This document shows positions 1-10,214 of a stretch of DNA of 64,000 bases, piece by piece; position 1 is the first letter of the stretch, and each line of letters begins with the position of its first letter. The position numbers and the translations under genes were made by a program. Under the pieces are notes generated by a model. It saw only the letters and a program-made list of their open reading frames with translations. It was not told where the DNA came from and did no database searches. Source of the DNA: Crotophaga sulcirostris (lineage: Eukaryota > Chordata > Aves > Cuculiformes > Crotophagidae); contig VYZB01000376.1 in NCBI GenBank assembly GCA_013397455.1, positions 475,467 to 539,466 of the forward strand. The letters run 5' to 3'.

Positions 1-292
1 ACAAATTAAGAAAATGAACTGCGATCACCTTCAAACTAGTTCTCTTCTGAGTTGACACACAGCTGCGTACAATGTTGCCAATGTTCAAAGCAATTCCACA
101 GGTCATTTTCTGAAAGGCTATGGGGAGAACTCCATCATTTTTGCTTTCACATCTTATACCAACAAAAAAATGGGTCCCTTTAAGCACTGACTTGATCTTT
201 GGGATCTCTTCACCATAAGCCCCAGTCAAAAATTGAAGAGTTTCCACTGCGGATCTCTTCACTTTCACAAGAAACTTGGTGTTGACTTGGTA
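1..292 (-). mobile_element. Mariner-like transposase N-terminal fragment
   Basis: Read on the minus strand from 292 to 1 there is a 97-codon frame with no stop; an in-frame TAA lies just before it at 295-293 and the frame is still open at the window edge. It has the pattern KFLVKVKRSAVETLQFL then AYGEE, which matches the first helix-turn-helix (HTH_48 type) of mariner transposases and of domesticated relatives such as GVQW3. Further on, NIVRSCVSTQKRT followed by IAVHFLNL fits the second helix-turn-helix. Typical tryptophan and phenylalanine positions after the first domain are lost, so the copy is diverged. No start codon is visible, and the catalytic part, if present, lies outside the window. 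It is in the BNC2 intron, antisense to the gene. The family call is by motif memory, not by search. Confidence 0.55.
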
Positions 293-1504
293 TTTACTCT
301 TGCACACTACATTTTCTGACTGGGGGTAAGAAAACATCTATATTTGAACACACACCCAGTTGTACTGAGTGAAGTGATCGAGCTGAGCCTTGTCTCACCG
401 TGACAGGTTAGAACATGTTCTGTAACCATCTCATTGTCTCTCCCCTCTCACTCGTGGGTCCTGAGCTATAGGGTTAGTCACATTTTGTTTGTGTCTGACT
501 GCATAAATCGGTCCCACAGCATGCAGCCTATATAGCTGAAGTACTTGGGAAGAAGAACTTTTGGAAAAAAAAATCCCACCCTTCACATTCTGCAGTATAA
601 ATGTCCTGTGGAGAGACGTAGGACTGCAGTCCCTAGGCTTGCCAGTTCCTTATCTTTTTTGAATGTTAAATTAGTATTTAAAGCTATTTATTCAAAGTTG
701 ACTTAACCACTAGAATAGGAAAGATCAGACAAATCAGTTGCAAGAAATGAAGTATGAGGAAAACAGAACTCTTTGACAAAGTATCCCTTGGAGTAAATGT
801 GTTGAATGAAGCCAGCCAGTAAATGATAAGGGTCTTTACACTCTGGATGTAAGAAAGCAATTTATCAAGAGTACATGAACTCTCCAGTGAACATAAGCCA
901 AGAAGAAACAAAAGTACAGCAGAAGTCCCTGTAAAATTATTTTAAATGCTCAGAAAGTTTTGTTTAAAAAAAGCAGTGAGAAGCTTAGTTGCTGCAACAT
1001 AGTCCATGAAATAGAATAAAAATTCAATTTAAACATTGATAGTAAAGTGCATGATGTCATATGCAATTCCATCATGTTTAACTTCATAAGGGGATAAGAA
1101 TTACCTTCATCCTGCAACACCCCCCTCCTCCCCCATCTCTAAATTATTCACATCACAGTCAATAAGATGAAATTCACACAGAAATGTAAAACAAACTAGC
1201 CATCTCAAGTAGCAGTGAATTCATGATAGAATCTACAGTAAATGAGGGGACTAATTTTTGACATGTTTAAAAGGCTAGGTTTTAGGGTGTATCTTTTTTT
1301 TTTTCCTCTAGAGGTTAAATCTCAAACCTTTCACAGTCCAAATCAATTCTGCATAGCTTCAATCTTGATCATCACTTAATCATAAATATTCTCTAATTTC
1401 TTTTGAACTTAAGAGTGTTGTAGTCTCTGGGGCTCAGCTGAGCACCTTTCTGCTGAAGTAATTAAAGTTAATTGTGACCTTTGGAAACCAGGCCTGTTTC
1501 AGAC
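293..1504. other. BNC2: Upstream BNC2 intron, no recognised element
   Basis: AT-rich, repeat-poor intron between the mariner-like frame and the CR1 fragment. It holds a C-rich patch near 1119-1135 and short A and T runs. The 75-codon minus-strand frame at 684-911 resembles nothing I know and is taken as chance. Confidence 0.6.
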
Positions 1505-2039
1505 TGCATCTGTGAAAAAGAATCACTCAGTGGTGAGCTGTGTTCCTCAGGGGGCTGCACTGGGACTAGTACTGTTTAATATCTTCATCAATGGCACAAA
1601 CAGTAGGATTGAGTGCACCCTTAGCAAATTTGCAGATGACGCCAAATTGAGTGATGTGGTTAAAATGCTTGAGGGACAGGGTGCCATTCAGAAGGACCTA
1701 AACAAGCTTGAGAAGTGGGCCTGTGTGAACTTCATGAGGTTCCACAAGGCCAAGTTCCAGGTTCTGCACCAGGGTAAAGGTAACCATCAGTATCTGCGCA
1801 GGCTTGGGATGAAGGAATTGAGAGCAGCCCTGTTAAGCAGCCTTGTCAAGAAGGACTTCAGTGTACTGGTGGATGAAATGCTGAACATGAGCTTGCCATA
1901 TGCACTTGCAGCCCAGAAAGCCAACCATATCCTGAGCTGCATTAAAAGAAGTATCGCCAGCAGGCCAAGGGAGGTGATTCTACCCCTCTGCTCTGATCTG
2001 GTGAGACCATACCTGGAGCACTGCAACCAGTTCTCTGGA
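1505..2039 (+). mobile_element. CR1 LINE ORF2 (reverse transcriptase) fragment, 3'-truncated
   Basis: A 177-codon frame (1512-2045) begins inside the reverse-transcriptase palm with VSCVPQGAALGLVLFNIFIN and carries the catalytic FADDAKL motif, then the CR1-typical thumb and C-terminal pattern (DLNKLEKWA, FHKAKFQVLH, ANHILSCIKRSI, LVRPYLEHC). ORF2 is an endonuclease plus reverse transcriptase used for target-primed retroposition. Here the endonuclease, the first palm aspartate and the last part of ORF2 with the 3' UTR are missing. Loss of the 3' end is odd, because CR1 copies are normally 5'-truncated with an intact 3' end; a later deletion is the simplest reading. The remaining frame has no stop or frameshift. 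It lies in the BNC2 intron in the same orientation and frame as the exon downstream. It cannot be active. Confidence 0.9.
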
Positions 2040-2104
2040 AAATAAGTGCATCTACCAAATTTGCTGTGTTTAGATAATCCGTTTTTTGTGTTTCCTTTAA
2101 GTCT

Positions 2105-2145
2105 TCTCTTAAGACATAACTTATACATAACACCTTTTCTTTCAG
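2105..2145 (+). promoter_or_regulatory. BNC2: 3' splice site of the BNC2 exon
   Basis: The acceptor reads ccttttctttcag at 2133-2145, a short pyrimidine tract ending in AG. Several adenines in the cataac-like stretches at 2111-2130 could serve as branch point. The frame of the exon stays open upstream of the AG to position 2046, so intron retention would not hit a stop until the TAA at 2043-2045. Confidence 0.88.
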
Positions 2146-2381
2146 CCTTGGACAAGCTTAGTACTCAGCACCTCTACCATCCAACCCAAGTGGAGATTGT
2201 GCAGTCCAATGTTGTGTTTGACATCAGCAGCCTGATGCTCTATGGTACTCAAGCTGTGCCTGTGAGACTGAAGATACTACTTGACCGACTCTTCAGTGTA
2301 CTGAAGCAAGAGGAGGTGTTGCATATTCTACATGGCTTAGGCTGGACACTTCGAGACTATGTTCGAGGCTACATCCTTCAG
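2146..2381 (+). CDS. BNC2: Basonuclin-2 (BNC2) internal coding exon
   Basis: This 236-base exon encodes the N-terminal conserved block shared by basonuclins 1 and 2, ahead of the zinc-finger pairs. The translation starts in a split alanine codon and runs through [33 protein letters not shown] and [20 protein letters not shown] to YVRGYILQ, which I recognise as BNC2; the paralogue BNC1 differs at several of these positions. BNC2 is a nuclear protein with three pairs of C2H2 fingers, implicated in transcription and RNA processing. The exon is entered in phase 1 (2 bases plus 78 codons) and leaves in phase 0, so it is internal. No stop or frameshift is seen. The family continues with an aspartate-started exon, which I do not find downstream, so the next intron exceeds 61 kb. 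A CR1 fragment ends about 106 bases upstream. Family assignment is very sure; exon number is not assigned. Confidence 0.95.
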
Positions 2382-2388
2382 GTAGGAA
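2379..2388 (+). promoter_or_regulatory. BNC2: 5' splice site of the BNC2 exon
   Basis: The donor is CAG|GTAGGAA, with GT at 2382-2383, falling exactly after the glutamine codon where the basonuclin family has an exon junction. Without splicing, the frame reads on 13 codons to a TGA at 2421-2423. Confidence 0.9.
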
Positions 2389-2841
2389 CTACAGGAAACA
2401 TGTTTCCAAACCCAGTTAACTGAAATTTTTTTTGTACAGATGTAGTGACCGTGCACCCAAAGAGGCAGAAAGATATGAAACCGATTTAATGTGGCATGTT
2501 GAAGAGTAATGATGGTGTTGGCAAAATAAAATACTTTATTTTTCCTAAGCTAAAAAAATGCATGTTCCCTCATACTGTAGTATTTATTTGTACTTGCTTA
2601 TGCTTATTGTAGGAAATACCTTTACAACTGCTGATATTGAGGTTAGCTAGCTGCGACCCTGATTTGATCATCAAAGGCAACTGGCAAGTTTTGAGGGGCT
2701 ACTGTTTGACATAAGAAACTGAGATCCAAATCAACAGCTCCTTCATCTTTTCTTTCCTTCTTTAGCAAGATATCTAATAAGAGGTAGATAAAATGGGAGT
2801 TGTGATCATGATTGTGTTGGGAGGTATCCTTACAGTGTAGT

Positions 2842-2868
2842 GTATAAACAGGAAAATCCTGTTTATAC
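2842..2868. repeat. Perfect 12-bp inverted repeat, 3-base loop
   Basis: The arm gtataaacagga at 2842-2853 is followed by aaa and its exact reverse complement at 2857-2868. The stem does not extend beyond 12 pairs, which is too short for a microRNA precursor. No terminal repeats of a known transposon are visible beside it. Confidence 0.85.
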
Positions 2869-3682
2869 GGCCATTTAAAAAATGTAGCTTTAAGTAAAGT
2901 GTTACATGCATATTGAGTAAGATAAGGTAAGCAAACAAAACATAAAATAAGTAAATGATAAAATGGATAGGCTTGCTTTATGAGTATGGTCACAAACATT
3001 TATGATTGCTTTTCTGAAGAGTTTCATCATCTGTTGAGTTCCAAAGTGAATTATTACATTTCACAAGTCTACTGCTGATTGAGAATATAGTACTGCATGC
3101 TTCTCTTAATTGCTACTGACTTTGTGGGAGCTCTGCATCATCTAGAAGTCCTCCAGTTACTGAAGTGGACATGGTGAAAAACTTTGAAAATTCTAGTTTC
3201 TGATTTATTTCTTTACTTTCTTAGGCAATTACAGTTTGCTTGGTACTATACAGAAAATATGGGAGTCTTTATTCCTGCTTTGAGGAATTCTGACCATAAT
3301 TTTTAATTCCTCTTCAATTTTCTGCCCTTCATGTGAAAGAATTAAATTAGCCTTACATAACTCTAGGGAAACCTTCAAAATCTGTGTTCTTAAGTATTTT
3401 TTTAAATGCTCTATACATAGATTTTCTCAGAAAATCATTCTGAATTGTAGTACCATCATGGAGAAAGAGTAAATAAAAAAGCTATTACATTAGTACTGTT
3501 ATTCTTACTAGGATATATACAGAATGGAGGTCTTTAATTGTTTTAGAATTCTCTTTGATATCTATTTGGTAAAAGCTACATGTTATACATTTTCAAATAC
3601 AATACAATCCATTTTTTCCAGTACCTGTCTGAAACTTACATTTTAAGTATATATTTAGACAGTAGATATCTGTACGTGTTTG

Positions 3683-3760
3683 TATGATATATATATGTAT
3701 GTATGGACATGTATCTGTAGATATTATAGGATATATAATTGAGATAGATACATGATAGAT
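3683..3760. repeat. AT-rich low-complexity tract
   Basis: Degenerate runs of TA, GTAT and GATA words (for example tatatatatgtatgtatgg). It looks like a decayed dinucleotide and tetranucleotide microsatellite. Confidence 0.5.
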
Positions 3761-4445
3761 ATCCATAAATACATACTGCAATGGCATTATGTGCATATTG
3801 CATCATATTCTAGATTCCTGGATTCTGAATGCTACTGATCAAAAGAGCTGAAGGAATACATGCAAAAAAATGCAGCCTTTCTAGGACATAACATTGGAAA
3901 ATTGCTGTGTACTAAATGCAATTAATAGTTAGGCATAATATATTACAAGCATAAAATGTAATTCAGTGTCCCTTACAGACAAGAAGACTGACTGAAATCA
4001 GTAGTTTTCTTGTTTTAAAGGTCATAGAATCAGGATCATATTGATTTTGTTTTAATTATCTGCTGGCATGATCTTAATGTATGCAACAATGGCTTCTAGT
4101 ATAATTCCATAGAGGTTTATACAGACTGTGATTGTGACCTATGCATCTGAGAGATGTAAAGGCCTGTAATACACTATTAGGTCAGAGTTCAGTGTATCTG
4201 GCTAAAACTCAATCACACTGTAGCCCTCGAGGTGTGAGTTTTACCATTACTACCTTCAACAACAGTGTATTGAATATTGTGTCAGGAAAACAAGAAAAAT
4301 TATCAATGAAAGTTAAGGGCAGCTGTTGCTGTCTTGCCACATATTGACTTGCTTAGCACTCTGCTGTGGATTGTGTTAGTGCATGAATGAAGATCTACAA
4401 TAAGTGAGTCTAGTATGCCTGTTAATTTAGCTCTCTCATTTAAAA

Positions 4446-4589
4446 GAATCATAGACCAGTCGAGGTTGGAAGGGAGGTCATTTTGCCCACCCCCTGCTCA
4501 AGCAGGGCACCTAGAGCTGATTGCTCACATCCACATCCAGACAGCTTTTGCATTGATTCAAGGATGGAGACTCCACAACCTCTCTGGGA
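4446..4589 (-). mobile_element. CR1 LINE 3' end, short copy
   Basis: In + orientation it reads gaatcatag, then ggttggaagggaggtcatt, a CCCACCCCCTGCTCA-type segment, and ggatggagactccacaacct followed by ctctgggaa, which is the reverse complement of the CR1 3' UTR and last ORF2 codons. The element is therefore on the minus strand with its 3' end near 4446, and is strongly 5'-truncated at about 4589, the usual CR1 outcome. It differs in sequence type from the copies at 45767 and 59206, suggesting another subfamily. Confidence 0.85.
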
Positions 4590-7500
4590 AAAAAAGGTGC
4601 ATTTTGTTTCCATTAAAGCTAGAAAGCTCAGTATATGGCAGAAAGGTAAGCTGCCATGATGAGAAATCTTAGGAAAGTTATTGAAATCTATGGTGATAAA
4701 AAAGTCTTTAATAAAAAGTAATTCCACTGCAGCTATTTGATGAAAAGGAGAAAAGGGGCATGCAGGGACATTTGAAAGGAAGTGCGCAGTAGCACAAGCA
4801 CAGTAAAAGTGCATGCAGATGTGAACTGCAGGTACTGTCTCCTTTGAGCAAAGGGTGGTGTTCCGTGAAGCTCATCATTACAGAGCTGGAACTCTTGACA
4901 GAACTGTTTGAGGGTTTCAGACTCAGCTTTTCCACACAAAAAGCTTCCAATGAAATGGCATGAGCCTTCTAAAGGAGTACAAAAAGTATCAAGTACCAAA
5001 AGAAATCATCCAGACTATAACAGAGCTACAGGATTGTTGCAGTGAATTCAGGAATATCTGACTCTCAGTCTGGAAGTACAGTTCTTTTTCATTTGTCTGT
5101 GCAAACCTGTCTAAGTTATAACTCACCCTAGTGAATGTTGGTGGTTTGCCATACATTCATACATGCTCATTGTATATCAAATGCACAAATATATACCTCT
5201 TGTAAAAGGTAGAGAAGTATAAACCAGTAAACTAGCTTTTTTGTCTCTAGTCTAATTAGAATAATATTTTAAATGAAATTATGGATATCACTGTTTGGCA
5301 TTCAAAAAAATAAAAGGATAGTAGCTTTGGGAACAATTGCTCAGAAATACAGACTCAGTATTATAAGTCTCTTCTACAACTATTAAGAGAAGCACCAGAA
5401 CAGAGAAAGGGAATGGTTGTGAGAGATTCCAGAATATTTAATTGTGGTTCAAGTTCCAGTGTTCACCAATTAAAAGCAGTGCAAATGATTTGTAAAGCTG
5501 GTACAAAATTGGAGTTTCATGCCTCAGGAAGGTCTGAGACATCAATCTGTGCTGAATTTCTCCTGAACCATGATGGAAGTATTAAAATTTTAACATTGTC
5601 CCTAAATGGAGTTTTTCTGGAGGGAAAAAAAGATCTTGGAGTAGATGGATCCACTCAAAATCAATTATTTTAGTATTGCCAGTCATTTTATTTTCTGATC
5701 AAGATCTGTAATGAATCCCTTCTTTCCATATGAAAAGAAAATGCTTTTTTTTCTGAGTAATTTCTGAGAGAAACGTCACCATTTGCTCTGCTTGAGAAAC
5801 CAGAGAAAACCAGTGCCTCTTGTTGTGAATTGGTGCTGTAAGGTGGGTAGGATTATTTGTAATACTCTCATTTTAACTAATAATGTTTCTAAATAACAAA
5901 CTAAAAAGCAGTGGGCAGAGAAAAATGCAATATTTATTGCTTCATTCAGTGGATGCATAAATGGAGCACAGGAAGCAGAGGAACCCTGAAGCTAGTGGAG
6001 GTAATATGATACAGCACCTTTCACATTTGGGCACAGTCACAACCTTGCCAGTAACAGCTAGAAGGCATTAAGGCCTGTTAAGCTTTCTCTGGCCTCTGTG
6101 CAATAAATCTAGATTCTGCTGAATATATAACTACCTATGAAACATCACTGAGTGACAGTTTGGTCAGCAGTCTCATCAGATTTGCCACAGGATTAATGTT
6201 TTAAAGGAGGAGTTGTTGTCTCATCTTTAGAAGGAATCCTCAAAAAAACCTTATTGCATAGGGAAGCTTTCTGGACTGTGTTGGCTCCATGGGAATCCAG
6301 AGTGCTTCAGTTTTTAGACTTGTTTAGCCAGTACCTATCTAAAGAAGTAAGTTACTATATGTGGTATGGAACTGTTAGTAAGCCTGTAGGTTTTCTCTTT
6401 GGGAATAGCTAATTCAACAACTGTCTTTACATGTTGTTTTGGGTCAGAATCTGCACCTCCTACTCAAAGAGCTGCGATTAGTGGCTTTATTGATTTGGGT
6501 GAAGTTACTTTTGCTGTAAAAAACAGCTCAACTGTAAGTCTCCAGCCTTGGTTTGATTCCAGCTAAGCTAAGTGAAGAGGTAGCATTGCCAGCTGTTCTC
6601 TCCTCCTCCAGTGGAGGATACTTTACCCTGCCCGTTTGCTCGTGTAAATGTACAATTGCTCCCTAGTCAGGTTGTCTCCAAACAAGTTAGGTTAGAAAAA
6701 CCCTCCTGCTAAACATATGCAAGTTAACTCATTATTCTGAGAGAAAAGGGCTAGTTATGCCACTAACAGTGAACAAACTGGGGCATTCAGCTTTTACGCT
6801 TGTCCAGCTGCAGATGACAGGACATGTGACCACAACTTAAAGGCCATAAGCTACTCTTTCCAAATAATGATTCAGTGTTTTGAGTAACAGCTCAACACTT
6901 TTTCAACTGGTTTATGATCAAATAGTTTTAGTCCCTTAGTGTCAAAGAGGAAAATAAACTTTATCTTTACAGTTCAAAGAGGGAAGCAGAGGCACAGAAC
7001 ATAACACTGGCAGAATCAAGAAAAGGGGCTAGACCTAGGAATCCCATTCTTATGATTGTTCCCTTGAAAAAGGTAGATTATGGTCAGTAGCTCATAGGCA
7101 ATGTCTTGGCTGCCAGACTCTCTGGTGCCACTCGCAGCTATGAGAAATTAAAAAGCAAACAAGCAAACAAACAAGAAAAAACAAAATGAAAACTAAAGCC
7201 AGCTGGAGCAGTATGGGTATTTTATTGGCCCAAAAGGTGGGTAACAAAAGTTCGTGCACTGAACCGTGCATGGGGAATCACTAATACTGAATGAAAATCT
7301 TTTCCGTGGCAATGTCAGTGCTGGTAACTGATGAAATTCCAAAATATTAGAGATCATTTTCTGCTTTGAGAAGACTGAAAGTGGGAGCATGATGCTTTTC
7401 CTGCCTCTCAGGTTTAACTGTCAAGACAGCTAATTTTAGAAGTAAGAAAAAGACTCTGGAATTAATGACATCCTCTGCCACTGTTGAGTTGAGCTTGTGT

Positions 7501-8849
7501 GTTTCTTTGCCCACAGATCATCAGCACAATCCCTGCTTCATGAATTTAGTTAACTCTTCAGATGATGAACAGGATGGACTCTGTTTTATTCTCCCATTGC
7601 TGTGATGGTTCTCTAGGGCTAGAAGGACTGTTGAGCAAGAGCGCTGAAGTCAGCTACGAGTGAACTCTCAGAAGGTGGCAGGGCAGGGATTTAGACATTA
7701 TTTCAAAGACAACATCCCATTAACTAAAAGAAAAACTAATTCAAATTGTGAAATACATAGTGCAGGTTAAATAAGTCAGTTCTGAGAATTTTAAAGAAAA
7801 ATTTTTATATGCATAATTTTATTAGATGCTCACATGTATTGGTGTTATATTTGACTGCAAATTTCTCAAATTTTTGTATAACATAGTTGCTTTTGTTGGA
7901 ATGAATTGTTTTCATTCACCATCCTAGCTTAGCACGACTAGATTCTTCATGTACACCCTTCTTCCATCCAGATTAAGTTAAAAGATTTGGGGAGAGACCA
8001 AAGGAAGAAATTTGAGCTTCTTTACTAATACGTTCTTAATTTCTTTTCTGTTCTTTCTCTGAGTAATCCCTTAGCACCTCATCCCTTCTAAGCAGGTGAA
8101 ATATTAACCATATGCACAGATGGAAATTGCTTTACTGTTCTTAAAATTAAATATTGCCCACCCTTGGCTTGTCTATGGAGAATTTCAGAAAAGCATGAGT
8201 TCTGTTGCTGTCTGACCTCTTTTAGAGACTTTAGAGTCTTAGCTTTCCCGTCTGTACTCGTTTACGTCCTTTTAAGATGTTTGAAGTTTTGCTACAGAGA
8301 CCAAGTGCAAGGACTATTTAATTAAACAGCTTGTCAAACAGCCTCCATTGCTTAAATATTAGAAAGACGGAACATTAGAAATAAAAGAAAAAAACAGCAG
8401 CTCTGAGGATATCAGTTTTTCCAAGGTAGACAAGTGGTGTCAGGTCATTGTAGTGATGATATCAGAACACCTTTAAAGGATGGTAAAATTAAGAGACCTA
8501 GGCAATGAAATTATTATATGGATTGGGGTGGGAGGGGAAGTTTAGTCTTGCAGCCCAGTGAAAATTTGATGACAATTAACACCATAAATACAATAAAAAT
8601 GGCTTTTGCATTTAATTGATATTGCTTCTTATCCCTCATTGGTCTCTTTGTCAGTCTCTTGATTAATACTTTGCCCTTGTTTAGCTGTGACCACTGGAGG
8701 ATTTTCATGCATTTTAAGAAGCAGTCACTTACTAGGTCTTTCCATGGCTCTATGAGTATTATGCCCTGTTTTTTGTATAGCATAACGCAGATAAAGGTTA
8801 AGAAGATTATCTAGTAAAGACTGGAACAAAGCCAAATTACAAACAAAGT

Positions 8850-8863
8850 CTTTCACGTGAAAG
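8850..8863. promoter_or_regulatory. Palindromic E-box (TCACGTGA) candidate
   Basis: A perfect 14-base palindrome, ctttcacgtgaaag, contains TCACGTGA, the preferred core of MITF/TFE and related bHLH-zip factors. That is seen in sequence; any binding is inference, and a single site can occur by chance. Confidence 0.25.
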
Positions 8864-10186
8864 CTCCTATTTCCTATAATAACTGCCACCCACATTAAAT
8901 TATTTAATTATGAAGACAGAGTTACCATTTCACAGCTTTATTTACTATTTCCAGCCTTGTTAGATACTCTTCTATCTTGTGTTTTCTTTTCCCCCATGTA
9001 ATTATTATTAACACTGATATGTGTTCCTTTGTTCCGATACTTTTCAACAGTAGTCTTCAGAGTGACCAAAGCTGAACGCTGAGTAACATTTACCCATACT
9101 TTTAGTCTCCCAGTACAGATAGGATTTAAGTCTGTGTCTCTTTAGTATGTTCCCTACTTATTTCTTGTTTTCCGTGCCTGCCTGTTCCCTCCTCCACTCC
9201 ATCTTACTTATTCTGTCATTGTCTCCCATTTCTGCCCCTCTGCCTTTATTTCTTGCTTATCTTCCCTTCTTCAGCCACACTTCAGTTTCATTGCCTCTCC
9301 TTCTCTGATTTTGCCTCTTTAGCACAGAGATGAAAAGGATCTGTTAGATGATGTGTCCATCTCCTGAGTTTTCCATTCCACCCATAGCGTCACTGCATGC
9401 TAATAGTGTCGGTGTGGTCATCTGGAAGTTTCTTTTCTCCCATGTGAGTCAGCTTAGCATGACTCTCCTGCACTTCTGTGGAACAGAGATTCTCTGTGAT
9501 GCCCCTTGCTCTTTTGTACTGATCTTAGCTGTACTGAGCTAGGAGTGGCTATGCTATCCCTACTCTAAACAGAGAGTGGAAAAAGTGCAGATGAACCTTT
9601 ACAGGCTGAAAAGGGAGATAGAAAAAGAGTGCAACTGCAGTGTGAGAGGGAAGCATTGTTGTATATTTGAACAAAGCAATGTCAGTTGTTCTACAGTGAG
9701 AAATGCTTTCCTATTTTCTCTGTATTTGTACTAACTTGCCTAACATCTCCCTCAGCTTTTGATGCCATACATCTAATAGTAACACTACCAATCACACTAG
9801 TGCTACATGACTCTATTTATCATGACCATTAGCATTTGAGCTGGGAAAGAATAAAAATAAAGTCTAAAGAGTTTGATGGCACTTCTGAATGCCACCAGGA
9901 CAAGTTACATGACAACAGATGTCTCAGTAACATGAAGATCATTTAGATTTCCGGAATATGTGCAGCTGGAGAGCTGTGCTATTGCTGCTCTGTGTGTTGC
10001 ATCTTACAAGGGTAATGAAGCAGAGGGCTGTATAACCTCTGATGATCAAAAGCAGTATACATGATGCTAGTTCTTAATGACTACTATGAAATAGTGAGCT
10101 TTTATAACCATAGTGTTTCACATGGCTCAGAAATGCTAAGATGGCCTTTTTAATGGCAAACATTTTTGGTTGTGGAAGACAGAAAT

Positions 10187-10214
10187 AAAAAAAAAAAGAA
10201 AAGAGAGAGAGAGA
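10187..10214. repeat. Poly-A / GA simple repeat
   Basis: A run of A with a GAGAGAGAGAGA tail on the + strand. No transposon is recognisable upstream, so a retroposed tail is not supported. Confidence 0.8.

Larger units (their letters stand above)
2382..4445. other. BNC2: Start of the long BNC2 intron
   Basis: Unique AT-rich intron after the donor. It contains the hairpin at 2842-2868 and an AT-rich patch of tatata/gtatgtat words around 3683-3760. The 118-codon minus-strand frame at 2643-2999 matches no family I recognise and spans the hairpin; it is treated as chance. Confidence 0.6.

Noticed and set aside
1787..2155. Minus-strand frames over the CR1 fragment and BNC2 acceptor
   Set aside because: Antisense shadows of the CR1 reverse-transcriptase frame.
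2643..2999. 118-codon minus-strand frame after the BNC2 exon
   Set aside because: No family match; lies across the hairpin and antisense to the intron; likely chance.
4449..4999. Minus-strand frames near the CR1 copy at 4446
   Set aside because: The frames include CR1 3' UTR sequence, which is non-coding, and otherwise match nothing.
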